DNA of 45,612 nucleotides from an uncultured Verrucomicrobiota bacterium (GTDB lineage Bacteria > Verrucomicrobiota > Verrucomicrobiia > Limisphaerales > UBA9464). Below, piece after piece: positions 1-8,786 of the stretch. Position 1 is the first letter of the stretch; every line of letters starts with the position of its first letter. A program made the position numbers and the translations under genes. The stretch covers positions 1 to 45,612 of the forward strand of contig CAIJLV010000192.1 in NCBI GenBank assembly GCA_903821635.1. The letters are read 5' to 3'. The notes under the pieces are model-generated. The model was not told the DNA's origin and made no database searches. It worked only from the letters and a program-made list of their open reading frames with translations.

Positions 1-2093
1 CGGAAGAGAGGATACGCATCAAATCCACAACCCCGACCCACGCGTCCGGTGACCTTGCGGCCATAGCCGAGCGATATTGCAACTACTCCATCCGCCAAAC
101 CCGGTTGAATCCAAACTGGACCTTCAACCGAAACGCCATTGACGGTGATCTTTACAAACGTCTGGTTGTATTGACCGTCGTGCGCTTGGGCGTTGTCGGT
201 CGCCTTTTCGCCGCCACTTAGCCCTAGCTCTTTGCCGGTCTTGGCCGAGACTTGAATGACGTTTTCCCAAGTCACCTTGGTCACTGCGTCGGGCAATTCC
301 TGAAGCCAACCGTTGTTGCTGTAGCGGCCGTCATCAATTTTCGTATCTCGGCTGATTACCACCTCAAAACCCGTGGCTTGAGGCGTTTTGAAGCCAGCTA
401 ATTCAGCGACCACTTTCCCGGCATCGAGTCCCAAGTTGACCGGTTTGGACGCACTTCCTTCGACGAAACCTTGGAACAAGAATTTCTTCCAAGCCTGTTC
501 ATCCGCCCCAAAGAGGCCCGTAAACGTTTCCCTAACTTGTTGGTAGGCCGCGGGTTTTTCGACACCCAACAAGCTCGCCAAAACCTCCAGTTCATTAACC
601 CCACCGAAAAGCGGTTCGATCAGCGGTTGGATCGGAACGATGGAGCCATCGCTGGACCGCGCATCGCCCCATGCTTCCAGATAATGCGCTGATGCCAGAT
701 GCCAAGTCGCCGCCTGCGCCCGAATACTTGCGGTTTCATCTTCGTAGGCGCCCAACCGCACGATCGTTTTGGCGTTTTTGGCGAGGTTCGCAAAATTCGA
801 GTCAGCGGGGGCGTTGTAAGCGGGATTTCCGCCCAAGATGACCAGCGTATCCACTTCACCAGCTTTCAAGGCGGCGGCGAGGTCCAAAATGGTGCCGGTG
901 TCGGCCGGTTGTTCAGCCTTGTGCAGTTCGACCGTCTTGCCAATTGCGCCGAGCGCCTCGTTGAGAGCGAGTGCGATCAGGTGCACGGCCAGCGGTTGGG
1001 CATATCCAGCGATCACCATCGACTCGCCCCTGTGAGCGACCAAGTCCTTGGCGCACTCTTCCGCCCATTTAGCGGCGGTAGGAGCCCCTTTTGCCAAGGC
1101 TTTAAGGGCCTCACCCAATTCCCCACCGGTAACCACGTAGCTCGCCACTTGAGCAGCGACCTTGACCACATCACTGGGCTTCACCCGGAGCCGGTGGTCG
1201 GCTTGCCCTCCTGTCAGCGTCATCAACGACTCCACCACATAGAGTCGGTTCATTTGCTCACCCGGTTTGCGATTGCGGGCGAATCCGCGACTGAAACGGG
1301 AAGAATCCAGCTCCGCACCCAAGAAATCAGCATCCAGCGACAGAATGCGTTTAGTCGCGTCAAGCTTGTAGAAGGGCTGAACGTCGGCGGCAAAAGCCAA
1401 CGAAGCCGCCGCCCGGCCGATGGCGAAATCGACCGGCTCGTAATTGACCCAGCGCGCACGCGAGAGCGTATCCGCAAACTTGGTTTGCAACCGCGCCCGG
1501 GTGGGCGAACTGCTGCGTTCGGCCAAAATATAAAGCCCCTCGCCCGCCTGACCGGCGAGTTTCTTGGACAACGCCGCCAATCCGTCCCGAACGGCCTCAA
1601 GTTTGACGTCGTTGCCGTTCAGCGTGTGCCGGTGAGCGCGATCAGGGTCATAGAGCCCCAAAATGGACGCTTGGACCACCGCGTCCGTGCCGGAGGAGTT
1701 GGGGTGTTTGTCGTTCGGCTCAACCTTAACGGGTCGCCCATCGGTGGACTTCACCAGCACGGGCACGGCCGTGCCGTGGGAGGCGAACGCCGTGGCGTAA
1801 TATTGCCAGCCGCCGTGAACGTAGTTCTCGGGTTGTTTGCCAAACGGGAGGAACTGCTCCTCTGGTCGGCGACAACCAGCGCCAGCGCCGCCCAAACCCG
1901 CCAGCAGGAAGCTGGCGGACATGAGCTTCATCCAGTCGCGGCGGGACTCACCTTCAGGGGCGAGACTCGCACCCGCGGGGAATTCCTGCTCAATCCACTG
2001 CCGGACTTCCGGTGTTTCATTGAGTTGGGCGAGCGAACGCCAGTATTTCGGGCCATTATCTGGCTCGGGGCAAGGCGGAGGGATCGTCTTCAT
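1..2093 (-). CDS. actB: ActB, molybdopterin-oxidoreductase-like subunit of alternative complex III (3' end off window)
   Basis: The frame is open from the ATG at 2093 to the window edge, giving about 697 residues without a stop; the C-terminus lies outside. The N-terminus has the unusual internal Tat-like motif of this family, RRDWMKLMSASFLLAG, about 50 residues in, after a stretch with KYWRSLAQL. The following sequence (GGWQYYATAFASHGTAVPVL, then HPNSSGTDA) resembles the molybdopterin-oxidoreductase domain of ActB. In the family this domain is followed by an iron-sulfur ferredoxin-like domain, which would lie beyond position 1. ActB is a periplasmic-side subunit of the quinol-oxidising complex that replaces cytochrome bc1. 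It starts 22 nt after the actA stop, so the two are co-transcribed. No Shine-Dalgarno sequence is visible. Family assignment is from recognised sequence features, not a search. Confidence 0.9.
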   Translation of the reverse strand, partial: MKTIPPPCPEPDNGPKYWRSLAQLNETPEVRQWIEQEFPAGASLAPEGESRRDWMKLMSASFLLAGLGGAGAGCRRPEEQFLPFGKQPENYVHGGWQYYATAFASHGTAVPVLVKSTDGRPVKVEPNDKHPNSSGTDAVVQASILGLYDPDRAHRHTLNGNDVKLEAVRDGLAALSKKLAGQAGEGLYILAERSSSPTRARLQTKFADTLSRARWVNYEPVDFAIGRAAASLAFAADVQPFYKLDATKRILSLDADFLGAELDSSRFSRGFARNRKPGEQMNRLYVVESLMTLTGGQADHRLRVKPSDVVKVAAQVASYVVTGGELGEALKALAKGAPTAAKWAEECAKDLVAHRGESMVIAGYAQPLAVHLIALALNEALGAIGKTVELHKAEQPADTGTILDLAAALKAGEVDTLVILGGNPAYNAPADSNFANLAKNAKTIVRLGAYEDETASIRAQAATWHLASAHYLEAWGDARSSDGSIVPIQPLIEPLFGGVNELEVLASLLGVEKPAAYQQVRETFTGLFGADEQAWKKFLFQGFVEGSASKPVNLGLDAGKVVAELAGFKTPQATGFEVVISRDTKIDDGRYSNNGWLQELPDAVTKVTWENVIQVSAKTGKELGLSGGEKATDNAQAHDGQYNQTFVKITVNGVSVEGPVWIQPGLADGVVAISLGYGRKVTGRVGRGCGFDAYPLF

Positions 2094-2115
2094 CAGCGTT
2101 TCGGACCGGAAAATT

Positions 2116-2751
2116 TTAGCGGTGGCAGGTGGAGCAGCTTTGACCCGGCTGGACCTTCCAGTCGTGGACTAGTTGTTTGCCGTCGACCTGACCCTTCCAG
2201 TCTAGCTGGGTCACCAAGTCCACGGGGCGGATTTTCTCGTCGGGGGCGCGATGGCAATCGAGACAGAAAGACATCGAAAGGGGCTGAGCATGCCGCACTT
2301 CGTCCATCTTGTTGATTTCACCGTGGCAATGAACACAGGAAATGCCGCGGTTTACGTGGACGGAATGGTTGAAGTAAACGTAGTCGGGGACCTTGTGGAT
2401 CTGCACCCAAGGAATCGGCTTGCCCGTGCTGTAGGACTCCCGAACCAGCGCCAGTCGCGGGTCATCCTTGAGGATGAGGCTGTGGCAGTTCATGCAGGTG
2501 GAAGCAGCCGGAATGTTCGAGAACCACGCTTTGTCCACGTCGGTGTGGCAATAACGGCAATCGATGCCGAGTTGCTCGTTATGAACCTTATGGGAAAAAG
2601 CCACCGGCTGTTTCGGCTGATAGCCGACGCGGGTGTATTTGGGCGTGAGGTAATAGTTCACGCCGGCCATCGCCAAGGTGCCGGCCAGCACGGCCAGTAT
2701 GGCGAGCTTGGGCGCCAATTGGTTGGCCCACTTGGGAAAAATCTGTGGCAT
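2116..2751 (-). CDS. actA: ActA, pentahaem cytochrome c of alternative complex III
   Basis: The 211-residue protein has an N-terminal hydrophobic anchor (about residues 15-33, LAILAVLAGTLAMAGVNYYL) and five CxxCH haem sites: CRYCH, CMNCH, CVHCH, CLDCH and CSTCH. The last is followed directly by the terminal Arg. Five haems, this size and the position immediately before actB are typical of ActA, the pentahaem subunit that passes electrons from the quinol-oxidising complex. The start at 2751 has a GAGGAGG sequence about 15 nt upstream (2767-2773), further away than usual, but no better in-frame start is seen. The promoter should lie in the 353 bp gap between this gene and glgA. actC-actF would be expected beyond position 1. 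Confidence 0.92.
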   Translation of the reverse strand: MPQIFPKWANQLAPKLAILAVLAGTLAMAGVNYYLTPKYTRVGYQPKQPVAFSHKVHNEQLGIDCRYCHTDVDKAWFSNIPAASTCMNCHSLILKDDPRLALVRESYSTGKPIPWVQIHKVPDYVYFNHSVHVNRGISCVHCHGEINKMDEVRHAQPLSMSFCLDCHRAPDEKIRPVDLVTQLDWKGQVDGKQLVHDWKVQPGQSCSTCHR

Positions 2752-3104
2752 CGGTCAGCAATTTAGCCTCCTCGACGAGCCAAGCACGGCGGCGTCTCGC
2801 AGGCAGTTCGTTATCCAGCTTAAAATTTCGCTCAATGGGGACTGCGCCGACTGCTGGAAGGAATTCACTTCCAACCCTCCGCGCCGAAGCCCCATCTGTT
2901 TCTGTAACCCAGCCTTCATTTCCTCAAAGCGTCACCAAACCTCAGCTTCCGCGGGTGACGTTTGAGCGATGGGCTGGGCGCGCAAACAGCTCGTGAAAAA
3001 AATCACAAGCGCACCTCTCCACGCAAGAACTCATTCAAAAACCGCACGCAAACCGACTTAACCCATTCGATGGTGGCTCTGAAAATCGCCTTCCAGACTG
3101 GGCT
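2752..3104. other. Intergenic region upstream of actA
   Basis: This 353 bp stretch lies between the end of glgA and the start of actA, both on the minus strand. I find no credible coding frame and no strong hairpin with a T-run that would terminate glgA. It presumably carries the actA promoter. The only recognised signal is the distant GAGGAGG ahead of actA at 2767-2773. Confidence 0.6.
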
Positions 3105-4577
3105 TCAGACTCCGTGCAACGCCTGCTCGTAGAGTTCCACATACTCGCGGGCTTGTTTTTCCCATGAAAAATCAGCCGTCATGCCATTGTGGCGAAAATG
3201 GGCCAACAAATCCGGTTCCCGGTAGAGCGCAAAGGCCTTTCGGATCGCCTGCGCCAGCGCGGCGGCCGTGGGTTCGTGAAATTTAATGCCCGTGGCCCGC
3301 TCCACGTTCTCCCGCACATCCACCACGGAGTCGTCCAGACCGCCGGTCGCCCGAACAATCGGAACTGTCCCGTAGCGCAGCGAATAAAGTTGGTTCAAAC
3401 CACACGGTTCAAATCGCGAGGGCATGAGGAAAAAATCGGCCGCGGCCTCGATCCGTTGGGCCAAACCCGGGTCAAACCCGACGCGCACCGCCACCGACTC
3501 CGGATACCGGGCCGCCAAATCGCGAAAACCGTTTTGCAGCACCGGATCGCCCGAGCCCAACAGCACAAATTGCTGCTCCAGTCCGGCGGTGAAGATTTCT
3601 TCCCAAGCCTCCAGCACCAAATCCGAGCCCTTCTGCCCAGTTAGCCGAGAAATTTGCGCAAACAAGGGGATGTCGGCGCGCACGGGCAGGCCCAACTCCT
3701 CCTGTAAATCGCGTTTATTGGCGTTCTTTCCGGCAAGATGGTCCGCGTCGTAGGCGTGTTTCAGCGCCGGATTGTTGGTCGTGCGCCATTCCTCATAATC
3801 GACGCCGTTCAGGATACCGGTCAGTTCGTATTCCCGGCGGCGCAACAAACCCTCCAGTCCACAACCGTATTCCGGCGTGCAGATTTCCTGAGCATAACGC
3901 GGGCTCACCGTGGTCAGCGCGTCAGCGAGGGATAATCCGGCTTTGAGAAAATTGAACTGCCCCCACGCTTCCGCCGTGTTGGGGTGAAACCATTCGGTCG
4001 GCAAATTGGTCAGGGCCCAATCCGTCGGCGGAAACCAGCCCTGATAAGCCAAATTGTGGATCGTGAAGACGGTCTTGGGCGGATTGGGCCAAACCCCTTC
4101 AGCCCGTGCATGCTGGAGCAGCAGCGGAACCGGTCCGGTTGGCCAGTCGTGCAAATGAATAATTTGGGGCGGGCGAGGCAGATGGCGGGCCAGCAACAGC
4201 GCGGCCTTGCTCAAGAACAGGAATCGGGCGCCATTGTCCGGATAGTCGATCTGGTTCTCGTTATAGAGGCCCGCGCGGTCAAAAAACTCGGGCTGGTCCA
4301 CAAACCAGATCGTGAGCTGAGGCGTCACCTTGAGCCGCCAAAATTCGCCGGCGACCAAGCTAGTTCCCATCGGCACATCAAAACGCCATTTCGCGGGGTG
4401 AATGTCCGGATGCCGGTTGCGAATGCCGCGGTAGAGCGGAGTGACCAGTTGCACCTCATGCCCGGCGTGTGCGAGCGCTTTTCCGAGGGCGGCCACCATG
4501 TCAGCGAGTCCGCCCGTCTTGGAAAACGGGTGAAGCTCACTCGCCACGTGTAGGACCTGCATGCGGCGAAGACTCAC
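3105..4577 (-). CDS. glgA: Glycogen synthase (ADP-glucose type, GT5)
   Basis: A 490-residue protein of normal GlgA length. It adds glucose from ADP-glucose to the growing alpha-1,4-glucan in the cytoplasm. The N-terminal nucleotide-sugar loop KTGGLADMV is at residues 20-28. The GT5 motifs HLHDWPTGPVPLLL, FTIHNLAYQG and NGVDYEEW are present in order, and the C-terminal catalytic block MPSRFEPCGLNQLYSLRYG followed by ATGGLDDSV is intact. No other glg gene is in the window, so it appears to be a stand-alone gene. The ATG at 4577 has no clear Shine-Dalgarno sequence; a second Met five residues in (MQVLHVASE) is an equally plausible start. The gene is divergent from hemA. Confidence 0.95.
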   Translation of the reverse strand: MSLRRMQVLHVASELHPFSKTGGLADMVAALGKALAHAGHEVQLVTPLYRGIRNRHPDIHPAKWRFDVPMGTSLVAGEFWRLKVTPQLTIWFVDQPEFFDRAGLYNENQIDYPDNGARFLFLSKAALLLARHLPRPPQIIHLHDWPTGPVPLLLQHARAEGVWPNPPKTVFTIHNLAYQGWFPPTDWALTNLPTEWFHPNTAEAWGQFNFLKAGLSLADALTTVSPRYAQEICTPEYGCGLEGLLRRREYELTGILNGVDYEEWRTTNNPALKHAYDADHLAGKNANKRDLQEELGLPVRADIPLFAQISRLTGQKGSDLVLEAWEEIFTAGLEQQFVLLGSGDPVLQNGFRDLAARYPESVAVRVGFDPGLAQRIEAAADFFLMPSRFEPCGLNQLYSLRYGTVPIVRATGGLDDSVVDVRENVERATGIKFHEPTAAALAQAIRKAFALYREPDLLAHFRHNGMTADFSWEKQAREYVELYEQALHGV

Positions 4578-4920
4578 TACGGCCGCAACCTCTGAACAAG
4601 CCGGAAACGCGAAAGCTCACCCAAACTCTCCCCGCCCCCAAGCCACCCCGCTTCGCTCAAAACCTGGCAACTCCCCCCCCGCCTAGGCCAATGCGCGGGC
4701 TGTGGTCGTGCGGGCTCCCGCAACCCGCGCTTTGCCGGATGCGGTGATTCTATCCGCCGTTTGCCAGCCGACGCGGACGGCGGCTTGGCGTCCCTAAAGC
4801 ACGGAGCTGGCAGAACCACTTACCACTGCGGAACGGTCCCGCTGGCCCCTGAGGAAAAATCGCCCTCGGTGACAGTTCCATGACACTCGCCGTTGCTAAC
4901 CACGGCACGCTGTTCCCCAG
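4578..4920. other. Divergent intergenic region between glgA and hemA
   Basis: This 343 bp region separates the divergently transcribed glgA and the haem operon, so it must hold both promoters. It is GC- and C-rich, with no coding frame I trust. I could not identify convincing -35/-10 pairs or a named operator. An ATG at 4880 is out of frame with hemA and leads nowhere. Confidence 0.55.
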
Positions 4921-5967
4921 ATGATTTGCAACCTCACCGTCTTCCATTTGGCCAAGACCGGCGCCGGGCCGGCGCCGGCCGCTGAGTGGGCCGAGGAGCT
5001 TCCGCTCCCTAGCGCGACGCCGCGCTGGAGCTTGGAGACCTGTCAACGCTGGTTGCTCGTCGTGCAGCGACCCACCGTCAGCTTGGCCGGGGTCACGCTG
5101 CCCCTTCCGCCCGGCATGGCGGTGTTGCACGGGACCGAGGCCTACGATTTCCTGCTCGAAGTGGCAACCGGTCTGGCCAGTCAATTAGCAGGCGAAACCA
5201 ACATTCTCGGCCAAATGAAGGCCGCTTGGAGCCAGCAATCGCCGCAATTCCCGTGGCTCCAATGGTTGTTCGCGGACGCCAAGGAGATCCGCGCCAAGCA
5301 TCTTTCCGAAGTCGGCGGCGCCTCCTACGGCCGCTTGGTGCGCCAATTATTGCGTAGTTCCGACGCCCCCGAACGCGGCCCGGTGCTGGTTGTGGGGGCC
5401 GGCGATATGGCCGAAACCATTTGTCCCTGGCTTCGGGCGACGACGCTGCAAATTCTCAACCGAACCCCAGCCCGCGCCGAGGCCTTGGCCGAGCGGCTCC
5501 GGCTCCATCCCGGCGCCCCCATTGAAGTCGTGCCGCCGGCCGCGGCTGAAGCCGCTTGGCGCCACGCCAGTGCGGTGGTGGTCTGCGTGCCGTTCGAGCC
5601 CCGGGAGGACGCCCTGCGTCTCGCCTGGCTGCGGGCCGCCACGACGCTCGATTCCACCCCGCTCATCATTCATCTCGGCGGCCACCGCGCCCAAGCGGGT
5701 CTGTGGAATTCCTTGCCCCAGTTCCGCTGCCTAGACGACGTGTATGCGCTGCAACACCAAGCCGACGATCGCCGGGACCGGCAGATTACCCTAGCCTTGC
5801 AAGCCTGCGCCGAACGCGCCCGGCATCGAGGCCTCGGGTCCTCCCTGAGCCATCCGCACGGCTGGGAGGATTTACCGGCCTTTTTCCCGTTCACTGGCTT
5901 TCATTGCGGCTGGCTCAGCCCCCTGAACCGGCCTCCCGAATTTATCCCGGAGGCCCTCGCCGCATGA
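4921..5967 (+). CDS. hemA: Divergent glutamyl-tRNA reductase (HemA), short form
   Basis: A 348-residue protein that fits the first step of C5-pathway haem synthesis: NADPH reduction of glutamyl-tRNA to glutamate-1-semialdehyde. The catalytic cysteine is probably Cys41 in LETCQR, where most members have TCNR. The signature GETNILGQMKAAW is well kept, and an NADPH-binding Rossmann start VLVVGAGDMAE lies near residue 160. Two things are odd. Typical proteins are about 410-450 residues and end in a dimerisation domain; here the Rossmann region is followed by only about 60 unrelated-looking residues. Also, the His of the usual HLF motif before the GE..ILGQ signature aligns with Phe in AYDFLLEVATGL. 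It is the first gene of a haem operon and its TGA overlaps the kinase start (ATGA). The reductase role is well supported by context; the altered features rest on alignment by eye. Confidence 0.82.
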   Translation: MICNLTVFHLAKTGAGPAPAAEWAEELPLPSATPRWSLETCQRWLLVVQRPTVSLAGVTLPLPPGMAVLHGTEAYDFLLEVATGLASQLAGETNILGQMKAAWSQQSPQFPWLQWLFADAKEIRAKHLSEVGGASYGRLVRQLLRSSDAPERGPVLVVGAGDMAETICPWLRATTLQILNRTPARAEALAERLRLHPGAPIEVVPPAAAEAAWRHASAVVVCVPFEPREDALRLAWLRAATTLDSTPLIIHLGGHRAQAGLWNSLPQFRCLDDVYALQHQADDRRDRQITLALQACAERARHRGLGSSLSHPHGWEDLPAFFPFTGFHCGWLSPLNRPPEFIPEALAA

Positions 5968-7043
5968 AGTCACCGGCCCAACCCACGTCCGCCCGCCCGG
6001 CGGCGGGGCGCGGGTGGTGGCGGCGGGGCCTAGAATCCGATTCGACGGCGGGCAGGAAGCCGGCCCACGCTGCCCGGCACATGACTCCCACGGGCCAACT
6101 CAACGCTCGACCGCCAGCTCGCTTGCGCACGTTGGTGGCGTTGATTTTTGCGTGGCTGAGCTTCCTGTCCGCTCTCGGCGGTTGGTGGGTTTATCACATG
6201 AAGCAGCAGGCCGGTCGCATCGCCGAACTGGAACGGCAAGCCGGCCTCACGTCATTGGAGGCCAGCCAGCAATGGGCGCGCACCCAGCGCATGTTGCATT
6301 GGGAAGGCACGACGTTCTTCGGCGCCCTGCTCGTCAGCCTGCTGCTGCTCGGCTGGCTTTATTGGCGTGATTCCCGCCGGGCGCGTTCGCTGCATGCCTT
6401 CTTTGCCTCCGTCACCCATGAATTGCGCACGCCCCTGACTGGCATCCGGCTCGAAGCCGAGTCCTTAGCTGAATTGACCACCGCCGAATCCCCGTCCCGG
6501 GCTTTGGTCGAACGGTTGCTCGATGACACCACGCGACTCGAATCGCAGGTGGAACGCGCGCTCGAACTCGCCCGCGTCGAAGGCTCCGGCCCAGTCTTCA
6601 CCCAACCACTCAACCTCCGCAGCTCCGTAGGCCAATTCATCCGCCAATGGCGGCTGCCCGTCGCGCCCACGGTCACGATCCGCAACCACGTTTCTGAAGG
6701 GGCAATCCTAGCCGACCCAGCGGCCTTGCAGATCATCCTGCGCAACCTGTTGGAAAATTCCGTCCACCACTGCCGCCGTCCCGCACTCACCGTCACGCTC
6801 GCCAGCGACACGCACGCCGACCACGTCACACTCAGCGTCGCCGATGATGGGGAAGCGCCCTCCGGGTTGCCCCGGAAACTCGGCGGTTTGTTCGAAAAGG
6901 GGGATCGTTCCAAGGGCGCCGGCGTGGGCCTCTACCTGGTGCGCGTGCTGATGCAGCGCATGGGCGGGCGGGCGGACTTTCAAGCCACACCCCAAGGTTT
7001 TCGCGTGGATTTGCACTTCCGGAAGGAGGAAAGCCATGGCTGA
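5964..7043 (+). CDS. Membrane sensor histidine kinase embedded in haem operon
   Basis: Starting at the ATG that overlaps the hemA stop (ATGA), the protein has 359 residues; ATG 6081 (MTPTGQLNARPP) is an alternative start that would drop a low-complexity leader. There are two membrane segments (TLVALIFAWLSFLSALGGWW and FFGALLVSLLLLGWLYW). Between them lies a short extracytoplasmic loop of about 45 residues with coiled-coil character (RIAELERQAGLTSLEAS) and no recognisable ligand domain. The HisKA motif SVTHELRTPLTG has its phospho-accepting His at about residue 152. The HATPase N-box LRNLLENSVHH, the D-box VADDGE and the glycine box GAGVGLYLV are all present, so it should be active. It overlaps the response regulator by 8 nt. 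Co-translation with hemA and hemE suggests it senses haem, a porphyrin, iron or redox state; that is inference. Confidence 0.9.
   Translation: MKSPAQPTSARPAAGRGWWRRGLESDSTAGRKPAHAARHMTPTGQLNARPPARLRTLVALIFAWLSFLSALGGWWVYHMKQQAGRIAELERQAGLTSLEASQQWARTQRMLHWEGTTFFGALLVSLLLLGWLYWRDSRRARSLHAFFASVTHELRTPLTGIRLEAESLAELTTAESPSRALVERLLDDTTRLESQVERALELARVEGSGPVFTQPLNLRSSVGQFIRQWRLPVAPTVTIRNHVSEGAILADPAALQIILRNLLENSVHHCRRPALTVTLASDTHADHVTLSVADDGEAPSGLPRKLGGLFEKGDRSKGAGVGLYLVRVLMQRMGGRADFQATPQGFRVDLHFRKEESHG
7021..7030 (+). promoter_or_regulatory. Strong Shine-Dalgarno site for the response regulator
   Basis: GGAAGGAGGA ends five bases before the ATG at 7036. It lies inside the end of the kinase gene and is one of very few good ribosome binding sites in the window. 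It fixes the response regulator start and suggests this gene is translated well independently of its neighbours. Confidence 0.75.
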
Positions 7044-7749
7044 GCCCACCCCCGCCCGCCTGCTCGTGGTCGAGGATGAAGCCAACCTCGGGGCCACCTT
7101 GAGGGAACGCCTCACGCGCTCCGGCTACGAAGTCACCTGGGCCCGCTCCGTGGCCGGTGCGCAGGAGGAACTCAGCAAGCGCACCTTCGACCTCGCCTTG
7201 CTCGACATCGGCTTGGGCGACGGCTCCGGCTTCCTGCTCGCCGAAGGCATCCGGAAACAGGCCGTCGGCACCGCGATCATCTTCCTCACCGCCATGGGCG
7301 ACCCGCAGCACCGCATCCTCGGCCTCGAACTAGGCGCGGAAGACTACGTGGTGAAGCCCTTCAACTATCAGGAACTCGTGCTCCGGATCGAAAACGGCCT
7401 GCGCCGCGCGCGCTATTGCGGCACCGGGCTGGACCGGCTCCAAGTCGGCCGGGCCAAGGTTAATTTTCCCGCCTTCTCGGCCGAAGTTGCCGGCGAAGTC
7501 ACCACGCTCAGCCAACGCGAAACCGCCCTGCTCAAACTGCTGGTCGAACGCCGCGGCACCGTGGTCAGTCGCGACCAAATCCTCGATGAAGTGTGGTCGC
7601 GCGAGGACTACCCGACCCCGCGCACCGTGGACAATTTCATCCTGAAACTCCGACGCCTCGTGGAGAGCGACCCCGAAATCCCGACCGTGATCCGCAGCGT
7701 CCGCGGAGTCGGTTACCAACTGAATCCCGCCGCCTGCCACGAACTATGA
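7036..7749 (+). CDS. OmpR-family response regulator in haem operon
   Basis: A 237-residue two-domain regulator. The receiver domain (about 1-120) has the acidic pair in VVEDEA, the phospho-acceptor Asp57 in LALLDIGLGDGSG, the Thr in IIFLTAMG and the Lys in EDYVVKPFNYQEL. The C-terminal winged-helix domain (about 140-235) has the OmpR/PhoB signature LSQRETALLKLLVERRG and RTVDNFILKLRRLVE, ending RSVRGVGYQL. It is the cognate partner of the kinase it overlaps by 8 nt. Its TGA overlaps the hemE ATG (ATGA). The likely target is its own haem operon, though no binding site was recognised. It has the best ribosome binding site of the operon. Confidence 0.96.
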   Translation: MAEPTPARLLVVEDEANLGATLRERLTRSGYEVTWARSVAGAQEELSKRTFDLALLDIGLGDGSGFLLAEGIRKQAVGTAIIFLTAMGDPQHRILGLELGAEDYVVKPFNYQELVLRIENGLRRARYCGTGLDRLQVGRAKVNFPAFSAEVAGEVTTLSQRETALLKLLVERRGTVVSRDQILDEVWSREDYPTPRTVDNFILKLRRLVESDPEIPTVIRSVRGVGYQLNPAACHEL

Positions 7750-8786
7750 ATCGCTTCAACCTCGCCCTGCAGCGGCGCAACCCCGGGCGCCCGCCCGTCT
7801 GGTTCATGCGCCAAGCCGGCCGGTATCATTCCCACTACCAGGCGCTGAAACGCGAACACGACTTCATGACGCTGTGCAAAAACCCCCAGCTCGCCTGTGA
7901 GGTCACCTTGGGCCCGATCTGCGACTTTGATTTCGACGCCGCAATTCTGTTCTCCGACTTGCTGTTCCCGCTTGAAGTCATGGGCATGGGTCTGCGTTAC
8001 AGCCCCGGACCCGAACTTGATTGGCACCTCCGCACCCGCGCTGACCTCGGCCGACTCACGGGCGGGCGGGAACGGGTTGCAGAATTGGAATTTCAGGCCG
8101 AAGCCATGCGCCTGATCCGGGCGGCGTTGCCGGCGGAAAAAGGGCTGCTCGGCTTCGTTGGCGGTCCGCTCACGCTGTTCTTCTACGCCGTGGCCGGTTC
8201 ACACAAGGGCGATGTCAGCGACGCCCTCGTCGGCTTGGACGACGGCCGCTTCGAAGGGTTTTGCGAAGCCCTGATGGAACTGCTCGTCGCGAACATCGTC
8301 CTCCAATTCAAGGCCGGCGCCGACACTGTCGCCGTGATGGACACCGCGGCGGGGGAGATTTCCTTGGAGTCGTTCCAACGCCACGTCGTGCCCCGCTTGG
8401 CGGAACTTTTCCACGCCGTGCGCGCTCAAGTGCCGGCCGCCGCCTTTACCTATTATTCGCGGCTCACCGGCCCCGCTCATTGGCGGGCGCTCGCCGGCCT
8501 GCCGCTGGGTTGTCTCGGGGTGGACTGGGTGCATCCGCTGCCCGAAGTGCTGGCCGAGGTCGGCGGCCGTTGGGCCGTGCAGGGTAATTTCGACCCTAGT
8601 CTGCTCCTCCTGCCGACGGCAGAACTCCGGCCGCACCTGCTCCGATTTTTTGCCGCGGCGCAAACCGCGGACCCTGCCCGCCGCGCCGGCTGGGTTTGCG
8701 GACTCGGCCACGGCGTGCTGCCGGGAACCCCCGAAGCTCACGTCCGGCTTTTCCTCGAACTGCAACGCGAACTCCTCGCCGCATGA
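7746..8786 (+). CDS. hemE: Uroporphyrinogen decarboxylase
   Basis: A 346-residue protein, normal for HemE, that decarboxylates uroporphyrinogen III to coproporphyrinogen III in the cytoplasm. The N-terminal signature RPPVWFMRQAGRYHSHYQ is intact, as is the FSDLLFPLEVMGMG region whose Asp contacts the substrate, and GFVGGPLTLFFYAV follows. The C-terminal block WAVQGNFDPSLLL and the conserved GLGHGVLPGTPEAHVRLFLE are also present. The start is the ATG inside the regulator stop (ATGA). The hemN start overlaps its own stop in the same way (GCATGAGC), so translation is coupled in both directions. Confidence 0.97.
   Translation: MNRFNLALQRRNPGRPPVWFMRQAGRYHSHYQALKREHDFMTLCKNPQLACEVTLGPICDFDFDAAILFSDLLFPLEVMGMGLRYSPGPELDWHLRTRADLGRLTGGRERVAELEFQAEAMRLIRAALPAEKGLLGFVGGPLTLFFYAVAGSHKGDVSDALVGLDDGRFEGFCEALMELLVANIVLQFKAGADTVAVMDTAAGEISLESFQRHVVPRLAELFHAVRAQVPAAAFTYYSRLTGPAHWRALAGLPLGCLGVDWVHPLPEVLAEVGGRWAVQGNFDPSLLLLPTAELRPHLLRFFAAAQTADPARRAGWVCGLGHGVLPGTPEAHVRLFLELQRELLAA

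Noticed and set aside
699..2315. Long open frame on the plus strand (538 codons)
   Set aside because: It runs antisense to actB and the end of actA, which have clear family motifs; the plus-strand translation is Arg/Gly/Pro-rich with no recognisable domain. It is an antisense shadow of high-GC coding DNA.
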